Shown piece after piece: positions 25,302 through 35,266 of a stretch of DNA of 64,000 bases; positions within the stretch are counted from its first letter, which is position 1; the number at the start of each line of letters is the position of its first letter. Made by a program: the position numbers and the translations under genes. The stretch lies in contig CAVBJF010000001.1 of the NCBI GenBank assembly GCA_963596005.1, positions 1 to 64,000 on the forward strand. The letters are read 5' to 3'. Below the pieces are notes generated by a model. That model was not told where the DNA came from, ran no database searches, and worked only from the letters and a program-made list of their open reading frames with translations. Origin of the DNA: Gallibacter pasteurianus_A. GTDB lineage: Bacteria > Bacillota > Clostridia > Peptostreptococcales > Anaerovoracaceae.

Positions 25302-26582
25302 TTAAAGTCTTTCCAGTGCCTGCGCGAAATCGGCTTCGATATCCTCGTAGTTCTCACAACCGACAGAAACTCTTATCAGCTCCGGTTTGATACCTCCTTT
25401 TATCTGATCCTCTTCACTCAGCTGTCTATGTGTTGTGCTTGCAGGGTGAAGTACGCTTGTCCTAATATCTCCGACATGAACTACTATACTTGCAAGTTCC
25501 AAGTTTTCGAGCATTTTTTCGCCTGCTGCTCTGCCACCCTTAACTCCAAATGACAATACTCCGCTTGCACCCTTTGGCAAATATTTTTTCGCAAGCTCGT
25601 AATATTTATCGCTTGCAAGCCCCGGATAAGTTACCCAATCAACCTTTGGGTGATTTTCGAGGAATGTCGCAAGCTTTAGCGCATTTTCGCTATGTCTTTC
25701 CATCCTGAGATGCAATGTATCAAGCCCCTGGAATGTAAGCCATGCATTCATTGGGCTCATTGTGCATCCGAGGTCTCTTAACATCTGAGCTCTTAGCTTA
25801 GTGCAAAATGCTGTCTTACCAAACTTCTCATAAAATTTAAGTCCGTGATAGCTCTCGTCAGGTTCAACCATTCCCGGGAATTTATCGGCATACTTATCCC
25901 AGTCAAAGCTACCGCCTTCGATAACCATGCCACCAAGCGCTACCGCATGTCCATCTGCCCACTTTGTTGTGCTGTGAGTTACTATGTCTGCCCCAAGCTC
26001 AAGCGGTCTGCATAAGTAAGGTGATGCCAATGTGTTATCGACTATTAGTGGCACTCCTGCTTCCTTTGCGAGCGTTGAAAACTTTTCAAAATCAAGCACG
26101 CTAAGTGCAGGATTTCCAAGCGACTCCGCAAATAGAGCCTTTGTGTTTGGCTTGAACGCCTTTCTCAGCTCATCTATAGGCGCATCCTGATCTATAAAAG
26201 TTGTCTCGATACCCATCTTCTTTAGAGTAACATTAAACAAATTGTGTGTGCCGCCATATATTCTAGATGAGCTTACTATATGATCGCCATTTTGACATAT
26301 ATTTAACATTGCGATGAGATTTGCAGCTTGTCCCGCTGAGGTTGCTATGCCTGCCGTGCCTCCCTCAAGAGCTGCCATTTTTTCTTCAAGCGCATTTACC
26401 GTAGGGCTACCGAGCCTTGTATACATAAAGTCAGCACTTTCAAGGTCAAATAACTTTGCCACGTCTTCGCCATTATAATATCTATACGTAGTATTTTGTA
26501 CTATCGGAAGCACCTGGGGCTGTCCGCTCTCTGCCTTATATCCTGCTTGTATACACGAAGTTTCAATTTTGTACTTTTCCAT
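25302..26582 (-). CDS. metY: O-acetylhomoserine sulfhydrylase
   Basis: 426-residue PLP enzyme of the Cys/Met metabolism family that makes homocysteine from O-acetylhomoserine and sulfide. PLP lysine in HSTTKWADGH, PLP contacts in TSAGQAANL and LVDNTLASPYLCRP-type segments. The start is the ATG at 26582, with GGGAGG 7 bp upstream; an earlier in-frame ATG lies before that SD. First gene of the metY-metA-ctpA-thrC run. No SAM riboswitch or T-box is seen in the roughly 100-nt leader. Confidence 0.94.
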   Translation of the reverse strand: MEKYKIETSCIQAGYKAESGQPQVLPIVQNTTYRYYNGEDVAKLFDLESADFMYTRLGSPTVNALEEKMAALEGGTAGIATSAGQAANLIAMLNICQNGDHIVSSSRIYGGTHNLFNVTLKKMGIETTFIDQDAPIDELRKAFKPNTKALFAESLGNPALSVLDFEKFSTLAKEAGVPLIVDNTLASPYLCRPLELGADIVTHSTTKWADGHAVALGGMVIEGGSFDWDKYADKFPGMVEPDESYHGLKFYEKFGKTAFCTKLRAQMLRDLGCTMSPMNAWLTFQGLDTLHLRMERHSENALKLATFLENHPKVDWVTYPGLASDKYYELAKKYLPKGASGVLSFGVKGGRAAGEKMLENLELASIVVHVGDIRTSVLHPASTTHRQLSEEDQIKGGIKPELIRVSVGCENYEDIEADFAQALERL

Positions 26583-26683
26583 AGCATTACCTCCCATCAC
26601 ATATCTCCTGTGCTATATCCTTAAATTTATCTACACCGCCCTGCTCACAAAAAAGGCAAGTCGCGCAAACGCATAATAATATG

Positions 26684-26751
26684 ATTATACCACACTTATA
26701 TAAAATCCTATCAAATTTCTTTGTGGAAAATCAATATTTGCGGTGTATAAT
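26684..26751. promoter_or_regulatory. divergent metY / trxB promoter region
   Basis: Minus strand: extended -10 TGGTATAAT (TATAAT at 26684-26689) for metY. Plus strand: TATAAT at 26746-26751, with TTGTGG (26721-26726) as a poor, widely spaced -35, for trxB. No operator-like dyad seen. Confidence 0.5.
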
Positions 26752-26776
26752 TACGATAAGAGAAAAGGAGGTCAAT

Positions 26777-27640
26777 ATGCTTGATATTTTAATAATAGGT
26801 GGCGGGCCTGCAGGGATCTCGGCAGGAATCTACGCAAAACGTGCAGGAATGAAGGTAGCTATCGTCTCTTCTGAGGATAGTGCCCTTTTAAAAGCAAACA
26901 AAATAGAAAATTACTACGGATTTGAAAATGGTATATCGGGTAAGGCTCTTTATGAAAACGGCATAAAACAGGCCAAAAATCTCGGAATTAAAATCTTCAA
27001 CGCTCAGGTTCTCGGTTTTAAATACAACAGCTCGTTTGATGTTGATACGAACAAGGGTATCCTTCAATCTAAAACCCTTATAGTCGCAACAGGTTCTGTG
27101 CGAAAAACTCCGTCAATCGACGGTCTTGCCGATTTTGAGGGGAAAGGAGTTAGCTACTGTGCAACCTGCGACGGGTTTTTCCATCGTGGCAAGCCTGTAG
27201 CAGTCATAGGCTCAGGAGAGTATGCTCTTCATGAAGCTTTGGAGCTCGCAAACCTTGCAGACATGGTAACAATTTTAACAAATGGCGAAGCTCAAGCCTT
27301 TGATCTGCCAACAGATGTAGCAAATATATCTGTAGACACAAAAAAAATCGCCTGTATCTCAGGCGATAATCTCGTTTCTGCTGTCGTATTCGAATCAGGC
27401 GACAAAATGCCCGTTTCAGGCGTATTTATAGCTGTAGGTATAGCAGGCAGCACTGATTTCGCACGAAGCATAGGAGCCATTGTAATGGATAACAGGCTCG
27501 CAGTCGACGATCAAATGGCTACAAATATACCGGGACTTTTTGCCGCAGGTGACTGCACACCCGGTATGAACCAAGTCACAAAAGCCGTATACCAAGGCAG
27601 TATGGCGGCGACAAGCGCTGTCAAATTTGTGCGAGGCTAG
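26777..27640 (+). CDS. trxB: thioredoxin reductase-like FAD/NAD(P) disulfide oxidoreductase
   Basis: 287 residues, cytosolic. FAD site GGGPAGISAGIYA at the N terminus, redox pair in SYCATCDGFFH, NAD(P) loop VIGSGEYALHEA and the C-terminal FAD motif GLFAAGDC. Somewhat shorter than the usual 305-320, so it may use a partner other than classical thioredoxin. ATG at 26777 chosen: AAAGGAGG 6 bp upstream; the frame is open further up but lacks a start signal. Confidence 0.87.
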   Translation: MLDILIIGGGPAGISAGIYAKRAGMKVAIVSSEDSALLKANKIENYYGFENGISGKALYENGIKQAKNLGIKIFNAQVLGFKYNSSFDVDTNKGILQSKTLIVATGSVRKTPSIDGLADFEGKGVSYCATCDGFFHRGKPVAVIGSGEYALHEALELANLADMVTILTNGEAQAFDLPTDVANISVDTKKIACISGDNLVSAVVFESGDKMPVSGVFIAVGIAGSTDFARSIGAIVMDNRLAVDDQMATNIPGLFAAGDCTPGMNQVTKAVYQGSMAATSAVKFVRG

Positions 27641-27685
27641 CTTTCTTTCTTTTTAATGCAACTAATACTACCATGCCTAAAGAAC

Positions 27686-29416
27686 TCACACATACCTCTG
27701 CGTAGTAACGTCAAACACACCCCGTGTTGTAATACGCAGACTCGGGATAACGGGCAATGCCATAAAGCTTAGCGTCATAAACGGGTCTATCCCTTCGGAA
27801 ACGCCCAACTTATGTGCCTGCTTTTTGGCACTTTCTAAATCGTGATTGACATTTTCAAGCGTATCATCAGACATAATACCTGCAATATTTAAACGCAGGT
27901 CAGCGAGCACCTTGCCATTCTCAACAACGGTGATACCACCCTGCTCCTGTACGATATGATTTGCGACAAAAGCCATATCCTCCTCATTTGTGCCAACGAC
28001 AATTATATTATGACTGTCATGACTGATACTTGTACCTACCGCACCGCTTTTTAGGCCATAGCCTCTAATATAGCCAAGTCCTATATGGTGCGTGTTTTTA
28101 TGTCTCTCGATCACGGCAATTTTTAGCACATCACAATCTATATCTATATGATCTGTATATCCGGCATCCGTTGTCGTGATCTCTCCATCTACCATGCCTA
28201 TGACCGCATGAGGACGATTATCCATAAAATCTGTTGCTGACAGCGTAGAAACATGGAAAGTATCATGCGCCCGTTTGACGAGGTATGGTGCTATCTCAGG
28301 TTCTGCAAAAGCCTTTACCTTGCCATTCTCCACCATCAGTACGCCTTTTTTGTAAACCTTTTCTATATTAAAATTCTCAAAATCATCAATAATCACAAAG
28401 TCTGCAAAATATCCGGGTGCTATAGCTCCGCGGTTATTCAGCAAAAAGTACCTAGCCGCATTATGGCAAGCCACCTTAACAGCGACGATTGGCTCTGCGC
28501 CAAGTGCAATCGCCTTTTTTACTATATAATCTATGTGCCCTTTTTCTAAAAGGTCGTTTGGATGCTTATCATCGGTACAAAACATGCAACGCTCAGCATA
28601 CTTCTCACATAGAAGCGGAGCAAGTGCTTCTAAGTTGCACGCCGCCGTGCCCTCACGAATCATGATAAACTGCCCTCTCTGAAGCTTTGCGATAGCATCA
28701 TCAAGATCGTGGCATTCATGATCCGAATACACCCCTGCCGAGATATAAGCATTTAGGTCGTTCCCCTTGAGATCCGGAGCATGTCCATCAATTTTTTTAT
28801 GATGCGCTTGACTTGCTACTATCTTTTCGACTACCTGCGGGTCTCCGTTTATCGCACCTACAAAATCCATCATCTCTGCAAGTCCCTGTACCCTTGGATG
28901 ATCGTAAAAGCTGTCAATGGCACGGTAATCTAAATTCGCGCCTGACTCATCAAGTGGTGTAGCAGGCACGCAGGACGGAAGTGTAAAGCGAACATCTACA
29001 GGCAAATCCTCTGTCGCCTGAAGCATATACTCTATACCGTCTGTGCCCATGACATTTGTAATCTCATGCGGGTCGGTTATAACAGTAGTCGTGCCGTGAG
29101 GCAAAACTGCCTTTGCAAATTCTGTCGGGCTGACTAATGAGCTCTCCAGGTGGATATGGGCATCGATAAACCCCGGAAGTACGATTTTGCCTGCAACATC
29201 AACCTCGATATTGCCGCTGTACTCTCCCATACCGACGATCAATCCCTCGGCAACTGCTATATCGCCCTGACACAGCTCGTTTGAAAACATATTAACATAT
29301 GTGGCGTTTTTAAGAACTAAGTCGGCCTTTTCCCTGCCGGCTGCCACAGCAATAACTCTCAATTTCTTATTTAGCTTTCGATTTATCCTGCCCGCATAGC
29401 TTTCATTTGTAGCCAT
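27686..29416 (-). CDS. ade: adenine deaminase
   Basis: 576-residue amidohydrolase that converts adenine to hypoxanthine. Metal-binding DAHIHLESS, catalytic region GTTTVITDPHEITNVMGTDG, PSCVPATP and DGHAPDL motifs, and the C-terminal THIALSHDSHN-type segment are present. The ATG at 29416 has GGAGG at proper spacing; the open frame upstream runs into the ahcY end and lacks a signal. Behind ahcY it would help clear the purine from S-adenosylhomocysteine breakdown. Confidence 0.94.
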   Translation of the reverse strand: MATNESYAGRINRKLNKKLRVIAVAAGREKADLVLKNATYVNMFSNELCQGDIAVAEGLIVGMGEYSGNIEVDVAGKIVLPGFIDAHIHLESSLVSPTEFAKAVLPHGTTTVITDPHEITNVMGTDGIEYMLQATEDLPVDVRFTLPSCVPATPLDESGANLDYRAIDSFYDHPRVQGLAEMMDFVGAINGDPQVVEKIVASQAHHKKIDGHAPDLKGNDLNAYISAGVYSDHECHDLDDAIAKLQRGQFIMIREGTAACNLEALAPLLCEKYAERCMFCTDDKHPNDLLEKGHIDYIVKKAIALGAEPIVAVKVACHNAARYFLLNNRGAIAPGYFADFVIIDDFENFNIEKVYKKGVLMVENGKVKAFAEPEIAPYLVKRAHDTFHVSTLSATDFMDNRPHAVIGMVDGEITTTDAGYTDHIDIDCDVLKIAVIERHKNTHHIGLGYIRGYGLKSGAVGTSISHDSHNIIVVGTNEEDMAFVANHIVQEQGGITVVENGKVLADLRLNIAGIMSDDTLENVNHDLESAKKQAHKLGVSEGIDPFMTLSFMALPVIPSLRITTRGVFDVTTQRYV

Positions 29417-29472
29417 GGCTTTTACCTCCTTAGTCGTAAACTTTAGCTTTTCTTTTTTTAATTCTTCCTTTT

Positions 29473-30792
29473 TTATACATTCCAGCTGTTGAGATATTCC
29501 TTTTGTTTTTCTGTAAGGGTATCTATTTTTATACCCCACGCATCGAGTTTTCTACGTGCTATCACTTCATCTATTTCCCTTGAAACATCTATAACCTCGT
29601 TTGCAAGCTCCTTATGATGTTCCTTTATGTAAAGTGCACTCATTGCCTGTACTGTGAAGCTTAAGTCCATAATTTCTGCCGGATGCCCGTCTGCCGCCGC
29701 TATATTTGCAAGCTTTCCCTCTCCTATAACATTTATCGTATTGCCATTAGGCAATATATAGCCTGTTATATTTTTTCGCATAGCTTTTTTACTTTTAGCT
29801 GTTTTTTCGAGAGTTTTCATATCTATTTCGACATTAAAGTGCCCTGCATTAGCAAGTATCGCCATATCCTTCATTTTTTCGATATTTGCTATCGTTATCG
29901 TATCGGCACAACCTGTTGCAGTTACAAATATATCGCCTAATGGCGATGCTTCGTCCATAGTCATAACGCTGTGCCCATCCATCTTTGCTTCCATAGCCTT
30001 TACAGGGTTTATCTCTGTCACGATCACCTGCGCACCAAGCGCCTTTGCTCTCAAAGCTATGCCCTTTGAGCACCAACCGTATCCCGCAACAACAACTGTC
30101 TTTCCTGCAACTATGAGGTTTGTATTTCGCATAATACTATCCCAAACAGACTGTCCTGTACCGTATCTGTTATCAAAGAGATGCTTGCAATCCGCATCAT
30201 TTACGGCAACCATTGGGAATTTCAAAGCTCCTGCGTTTTGCATCGCCTTTAGTCTAATGATTCCCGTTGTGGTTTCCTCGCAGCCACCCCAAACCTCGGT
30301 TGCGAGATCTGCTCTTTTAGTATGCAACATGTTTACAAGATCGCCTCCGTCATCAATGATGATGTTTGACTTCTGCTCAAGACATTTTTCGATATGCCTA
30401 AAATATGTCTTTTCATTAACTCCATGCACCGCATAAACCTTTATGCCGTCATCGGCAAGCGCCGCCGCAACATCATCTTGCGTACTCAAAACATTACTCC
30501 CTGTCGCAGATAAAATCGCTCCGCCTGCTACAAGCACCTTGCAAAGATATGCAGTTTTGGCCTCCATATGTATGGAAAGTGATATTTTGACACCCTCGAA
30601 TGGTCTTGTTTCTCTAAATTCTTTCTCAAGAGCAAACAGAAGTGGCATATTTCTTTTGACCCACTCTATCTTTTGATGACCGCTTGGTGCAAGCCCAATA
30701 TCCCGTACCTCATACTGGGCGTCTTTCTGAGCTTTTTTACTTCTTTTCTTTGGCTTTGCCTTATCCTTTTTATGCACTCTTATTATACTCAT
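29473..30792 (-). CDS. ahcY: adenosylhomocysteinase with lysine-rich N-terminal extension
   Basis: 439 residues. Splits S-adenosylhomocysteine to adenosine and homocysteine. Canonical AhcY begins near residue 27 (YEVRDIGLAPSGHQKIEWV); NAD site VVAGYGWCSKGIA (about 225) and substrate segments SIHMEAKTA and NAGHFNVEID are intact. The first 26 residues are unusual, with about a dozen Lys/Arg (for example KAKPKKRSKKAQK). The only SD-like run, AAAAGGGAAAATAAG, precedes the ATG at 30792, supporting translation of the extension. It lies 34 bp after glmS and 56 bp before ade. Confidence 0.94.
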   Translation of the reverse strand: MSIIRVHKKDKAKPKKRSKKAQKDAQYEVRDIGLAPSGHQKIEWVKRNMPLLFALEKEFRETRPFEGVKISLSIHMEAKTAYLCKVLVAGGAILSATGSNVLSTQDDVAAALADDGIKVYAVHGVNEKTYFRHIEKCLEQKSNIIIDDGGDLVNMLHTKRADLATEVWGGCEETTTGIIRLKAMQNAGALKFPMVAVNDADCKHLFDNRYGTGQSVWDSIMRNTNLIVAGKTVVVAGYGWCSKGIALRAKALGAQVIVTEINPVKAMEAKMDGHSVMTMDEASPLGDIFVTATGCADTITIANIEKMKDMAILANAGHFNVEIDMKTLEKTAKSKKAMRKNITGYILPNGNTINVIGEGKLANIAAADGHPAEIMDLSFTVQAMSALYIKEHHKELANEVIDVSREIDEVIARRKLDAWGIKIDTLTEKQKEYLNSWNV

Positions 30793-30826
30793 TTCTTATT
30801 TTCCCTTTTACCTCGCTACATCCTAT

Positions 30827-32656
30827 TTATTCTACGGTTACCGATTTCGCAAGATTTTTTGGCTTGTCAATGTTACAGCCTCTATCCTTTGCCACATAAT
30901 ATGCAAACAGCTGCAACGGTACTACGCTTAGAAGTGGCGAGAGCTCGTCAAGACAGTCCGGAATATATATTACATAATCAGCCTGTCCCTCAATCTCGTC
31001 GTTACCTTCCTTTGCAATAGCTATAACCTTTGCTCCTCGCGCTTTTATCTCCTCAACATTTGAAACCATTTTCTCAAACAGTCTATTCTGCGTTGCAAGT
31101 GCGATGACAAGAGTATCCTCTTCTATCAAAGCTATCGTACCGTGCTTTAGCTCTCCTGCGGCAATCGCAAATGAATTTATATACGAAATTTCCTTTAGCT
31201 TTAGCGAGCCCTCATACGCAACACCGCAGTCGCAGCCCCTGCCTATAAAAAATACTTCGTTATTTTCATAAAACTCATCTGCGAGTTTTTTGACATCTTC
31301 CTTTTTGTCTAAAATCCTTTGTAGCTTTTGCGGAATTTCCTGCAGCTGCGAAAGCACCTCTTTGTAGTAATCGTCTGCTATGCTACCCTTTATCTTGCCC
31401 ATATAAAGTGCTATTAAATACATGCACATAAGCTGTGTCGTGTATGCCTTTGTCGATGCAACCGAAATCTCAGGCCCTGCCCATGTATAAAACACATCGT
31501 CTGATTCTCTTGCAACAGAGCTTCCGACTACATTTACAACGGAAAGAACTCTTGCTCCTTTTTTCTTTGCTTCTCTAAGTGCCATAAGCGTATCGAGAGT
31601 TTCTCCTGACTGGCTTATCGCAATAAATAATGTTTTTTCGTCAACAAATGGATCCCTATATCTAAATTCAGATGCAACATCGACCTCAACAGGGATTTTC
31701 GCCATCTTCTCTATCGCACTCTTTCCGACAAGCCCTGCATGATAAGCTGTACCGCAAGCTACTATATAAACCTTATTGAAATTTTCGATATCCTCCTTTG
31801 TCATCTCGATGCCGTCGAGGTTTATTTTATTATCCGCCTTTAGCCTTTTATTGAGCGTATCCTCAAGCCCCTTTGGTTGCTCGTGGATTTCCTTTAGCAT
31901 AAAATGCTCGTATCCGCCTTTTTCTGCGGCATCAACATCCCAAGTCACATGGAATACATCTCTTTTTACCTTGTTGCCGTTTTCATCAAATATGGATATA
32001 TCGTCCTTTGCAACGACAACTACCTCGTTATTTTCAATAAAGTATATCTCCTTTACATATTTCAAAAGTGCAGGTATATCTGATGCTAAGAAATTGCAAC
32101 CCTTTCCCACACCTGCAATAAGCGGCGCATCCTTCCTGACTGCAACTATCTTATCCGGTTCGTCTACCGCAATCGCCGCAATAGCATAAGCACCCCTCAC
32201 TTTTTTTAGTGCCCTTGTCACGGCCTCATAAAGATCCCCTTCATAATATATGCCTATCAGGTGAGCCATCACCTCAGTATCTGTTTCGGACTTAAACTCC
32301 GAATGGTGCTCCTCTATAAGCCATTTTTTGATCTCACTGTAGTTTTCGATAATACCATTATGCACGATAGCTATCCTGCCATCTTGACTTGTGTGCGGAT
32401 GAGCATTGGTTGTTGACGGAGCTCCGTGAGTTGCCCATCTCGTATGCCCTATTCCGGCAGGACCGTCAAAAGCCTTGTCTGATGTGATTTTCTCAAGGTT
32501 GCTAATCCCTCCGACCTGCTTTCGTACCTCTATCCTACCATTTATGTTTATCGCTATTCCTGCGGAGTCATATCCTCTGTATTCGAGTCTTTTTAGTCCC
32601 TCTATTATCTTTTCCTTTGCATTCTTGTCGCCTACATATCCAACAATACCGCACAT
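30827..32656 (-). CDS. glmS: glutamine-fructose-6-phosphate aminotransferase
   Basis: 609 residues. Makes glucosamine-6-phosphate for cell wall. Class II glutamine amidotransferase domain with catalytic Cys2 (MCGIVGYVG), then two SIS domains (ISQSGETLDT about residue 350, STKAYTTQ) and the conserved C-terminal AKSVTVE. Follows glmM by 57 bp, too short a gap for the glmS ribozyme of other Firmicutes. SD TAGGAGG. Confidence 0.97.
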   Translation of the reverse strand: MCGIVGYVGDKNAKEKIIEGLKRLEYRGYDSAGIAININGRIEVRKQVGGISNLEKITSDKAFDGPAGIGHTRWATHGAPSTTNAHPHTSQDGRIAIVHNGIIENYSEIKKWLIEEHHSEFKSETDTEVMAHLIGIYYEGDLYEAVTRALKKVRGAYAIAAIAVDEPDKIVAVRKDAPLIAGVGKGCNFLASDIPALLKYVKEIYFIENNEVVVVAKDDISIFDENGNKVKRDVFHVTWDVDAAEKGGYEHFMLKEIHEQPKGLEDTLNKRLKADNKINLDGIEMTKEDIENFNKVYIVACGTAYHAGLVGKSAIEKMAKIPVEVDVASEFRYRDPFVDEKTLFIAISQSGETLDTLMALREAKKKGARVLSVVNVVGSSVARESDDVFYTWAGPEISVASTKAYTTQLMCMYLIALYMGKIKGSIADDYYKEVLSQLQEIPQKLQRILDKKEDVKKLADEFYENNEVFFIGRGCDCGVAYEGSLKLKEISYINSFAIAAGELKHGTIALIEEDTLVIALATQNRLFEKMVSNVEEIKARGAKVIAIAKEGNDEIEGQADYVIYIPDCLDELSPLLSVVPLQLFAYYVAKDRGCNIDKPKNLAKSVTVE

Positions 32657-32713
32657 AGATTTTTCCTCCTAATCATTTTTTGCCACAACTTTAACCGTTG
32701 TCTTTTCTAAATG

Positions 32714-34066
32714 CTACGCAAATTTTTTTGTAAGCAGCTCTGCCAATTCTCTTGCCATAGCTGTTATCATCTCAAGATCATCGCCTTCGACCATTACGCG
32801 TACAAGCGGTTCTGTCCCGGATGGTCTGACAAGTAATCTGCCTGCGTCTCCAAGCTTTTTCTCCGCCTCTTCAAATGCCTTTACGATTTCCTCATCATCC
32901 TCATATCTGTTTTTGTTTTCATTTGAAACCTTTGCATTTTCCAAAACCTGTGGATAGATCTTTATCTGTTCCGAAAGTTCGGACGCATTTACCTTTGATT
33001 TTAATATCGCTCTGACTACCTGTATTGAGGAAAGTATACCGTCGCCTGTTGTTGTCTTATCTAAAAATATTATATGCCCCGATTGCTCCCCGCCAAGAAT
33101 ACTTCCCGTCTTTAGCATATCCTCGAGCACATATCTGTCACCTACTCCCGTAGACCTCGTCTGACAACCTATTTCTCTTAAATACTTGTGAAATCCGATA
33201 TTGCTCATTACAGTGCCTGTCACGATGTCATTTACGAGTCTATCCTCTTTCTTTAGCATTTTGGCACATATGCAAATCAGCTTATCGCCATCTATAATCT
33301 GGCCTTTTTCGTCTACCGCAATCAATCTGTCGGCATCTCCGTCAAATGCCAATCCCAAGAATGCGCCTTCTCTTATAACTGTCTCCTGCAACAACTCCGG
33401 ATGAGTCGAACCACAGGCGTCATTTATATTTGTGCCATTTGGGCTGTCACCTATTATCACGACATTTGCTCCAAGCTTTTTATATACAAGTCCTGCAACC
33501 TTATATGCCGCACCGTTTGCACAGTCCAAGACTATTTTCCTGCCCTTGAGCTTAAAGTCAGCCGTACCCACAAGGAAATCAACATATACCTCAAGCGCAT
33601 TGTCATCAGCCTCTCTTACCATACCTATCTTGTCATGCGTAATATGGCTGTTTACATCAATCTGCCTCAGGATGATATCCTCGATCTGCTCCTCTATAGC
33701 ATCATCGAGTTTAAATCCCTTGCCGTTAAAAATTTTAATACCGTTATACTCGTATGGATTGTGCGATGCTGATATCACTACTCCCGCATCCGCCCCATAA
33801 TGCTTTACAAGATGCGCAATTGCAGGCGTAGGCAAAACACCAGCCTTGATCACATTGCCACCTACGGCAAGTATCCCCGCACAAAGTGCATTTTCGAGCA
33901 TATCGCCGGAAATCCTTGTATCCATTCCGATAAGAAACGTCGGCTTCTTTTCGGCATTCTTACCAAGTATGTATGCTCCTGCTTTTCCTAAGTTAAAAGC
34001 CAATTCAGGCGTTAGCTCTGAGTTTGCAACTCCTCTAACGCCGTCTGTTCCAAATAATCTTCCCAT
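32714..34066 (-). CDS. glmM: phosphoglucosamine mutase
   Basis: 450 residues; converts glucosamine-6-P to glucosamine-1-P. Starts GRLFGTDGVRGVAN; phosphoserine loop ISASHNPYEYNGIK (about residue 100), metal loop FDGDADR (about 240), sugar loop GEQSGH and phosphate loop RPSGTEPLVRV. Lies between cdaR and glmS in the conserved cda-glm operon, where CdaA and GlmM proteins are known to interact in other Firmicutes. Confidence 0.97.
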   Translation of the reverse strand: MGRLFGTDGVRGVANSELTPELAFNLGKAGAYILGKNAEKKPTFLIGMDTRISGDMLENALCAGILAVGGNVIKAGVLPTPAIAHLVKHYGADAGVVISASHNPYEYNGIKIFNGKGFKLDDAIEEQIEDIILRQIDVNSHITHDKIGMVREADDNALEVYVDFLVGTADFKLKGRKIVLDCANGAAYKVAGLVYKKLGANVVIIGDSPNGTNINDACGSTHPELLQETVIREGAFLGLAFDGDADRLIAVDEKGQIIDGDKLICICAKMLKKEDRLVNDIVTGTVMSNIGFHKYLREIGCQTRSTGVGDRYVLEDMLKTGSILGGEQSGHIIFLDKTTTGDGILSSIQVVRAILKSKVNASELSEQIKIYPQVLENAKVSNENKNRYEDDEEIVKAFEEAEKKLGDAGRLLVRPSGTEPLVRVMVEGDDLEMITAMARELAELLTKKFA

Positions 34067-34084
34067 ATGCTTCCTTTCAGAATT

Positions 34085-35266
34085 CTATTCTATCGTTACC
34101 GTCACACGCGTTGGCGATATTTTGTATGTCACGCCTTCCTTTGAAGTCGCGTTGACAGTCACCGAATGTCTGCCTTCAGATAAATCCGAAAGATCTACCG
34201 TCAATACAACATCCGATTTTGTCATTTCACTGATAACCTGTTTTTTACCGCTGACACTCACCGTAACATCTTGCGTGATTGTCGCTTCAAATCCATCAGC
34301 AAGCCCTGTTTTTTTTATGTCGCTGCCATCTATTGTAAATGTTTTTGTATCGGCTCCGCTCAGCTTAACTGTCGCATAAACAGCGCCGCCCTTGATCTCT
34401 ACCCCATCAGGTAGCTTGACACTTATCTTTATGCTTTCATTTTTGCTTATGCCACTTATATCTATATCCTCTGCAGTCACAGAAGTTATTTTGGCTAAAG
34501 CCTCTTCGTCACCAACTATCTCTATGTTTTCCGGCACTTCAACTTCTTCGAGCTCATATCCGTCTGCTACGCTACCAACTACATCTGCCTTTAGCAACAC
34601 CTTCTTTATCTTTAATAATCTTGCTGTCACCGACACCTCTTCTTTTGCCGTTGTAACATAATCAACTGCGGTCTCTTTGCTGTCTACCGCCTCAACAGAA
34701 GCATCGTGCGTAGTTTCTTTTGATTGCAACACCTTTGCATTTATAGAAGCCTGCACATGATCGACCTTATCTATATTGTCTTTCGTGCCGTAAACAACCA
34801 TTTTGCTCGGAGATACTGAAGCGTCTCCAAGCGTTGTATCCTCTGCAACATCACCCGTCAGCTTGATTTCAACGCTCACTTCCTTTGTTGTAAGCTCTCC
34901 TATCGATATCAATATCCTATCTTCTGACTTGCTGTCAAGCTCTATACCGTTTGGCAGCTGAACATCAAGTGTTATGTAGTTACTACCTTTATGCCTGCCG
35001 TACAAATCTGCCGTAACCTTTATGTCATCTTTAGAAATCTTGCTGATATCTGCTCGGTTACCTTTAAGCGAAACATCTATCGATTTTATATCCGTCGAAT
35101 CAACTGCAAGTCCATCCTGCGCGAGGCTCTCCTCGTTTATTAGCTGTATCGGAACTTCCGTAAACTTCTTTGTTGTATTCGGATCAACTGCGCCTGTCAC
35201 ATACGCCCATAGGCATATTGCTATAAGAAGAGCGATCAATATGTTTACTCTTTTATTTTTCAGCAT
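34085..35266 (-). CDS. cdaR: YbbR-domain CdaA regulator
   Basis: 393 residues: N-terminal membrane helix (about 7-25) followed by four YbbR-like beta repeats outside the membrane. The GAVDPNTTKKFTEVPIQLIN start is typical. CdaR binds and modulates the membrane diadenylate cyclase CdaA. Its ATG overlaps the cdaA end by 14 nt, implying coupled translation. Confidence 0.92.
   Translation of the reverse strand: MLKNKRVNILIALLIAICLWAYVTGAVDPNTTKKFTEVPIQLINEESLAQDGLAVDSTDIKSIDVSLKGNRADISKISKDDIKVTADLYGRHKGSNYITLDVQLPNGIELDSKSEDRILISIGELTTKEVSVEIKLTGDVAEDTTLGDASVSPSKMVVYGTKDNIDKVDHVQASINAKVLQSKETTHDASVEAVDSKETAVDYVTTAKEEVSVTARLLKIKKVLLKADVVGSVADGYELEEVEVPENIEIVGDEEALAKITSVTAEDIDISGISKNESIKISVKLPDGVEIKGGAVYATVKLSGADTKTFTIDGSDIKKTGLADGFEATITQDVTVSVSGKKQVISEMTKSDVVLTVDLSDLSEGRHSVTVNATSKEGVTYKISPTRVTVTIE

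Noticed and set aside
26583..26690. SAM riboswitch or T-box ahead of metY
   Set aside because: Leader about 100 nt without the conserved elements or a terminator.
32657..32713. glmS ribozyme
   Set aside because: The gap is 57 bp; the ribozyme core needs about 150 or more.
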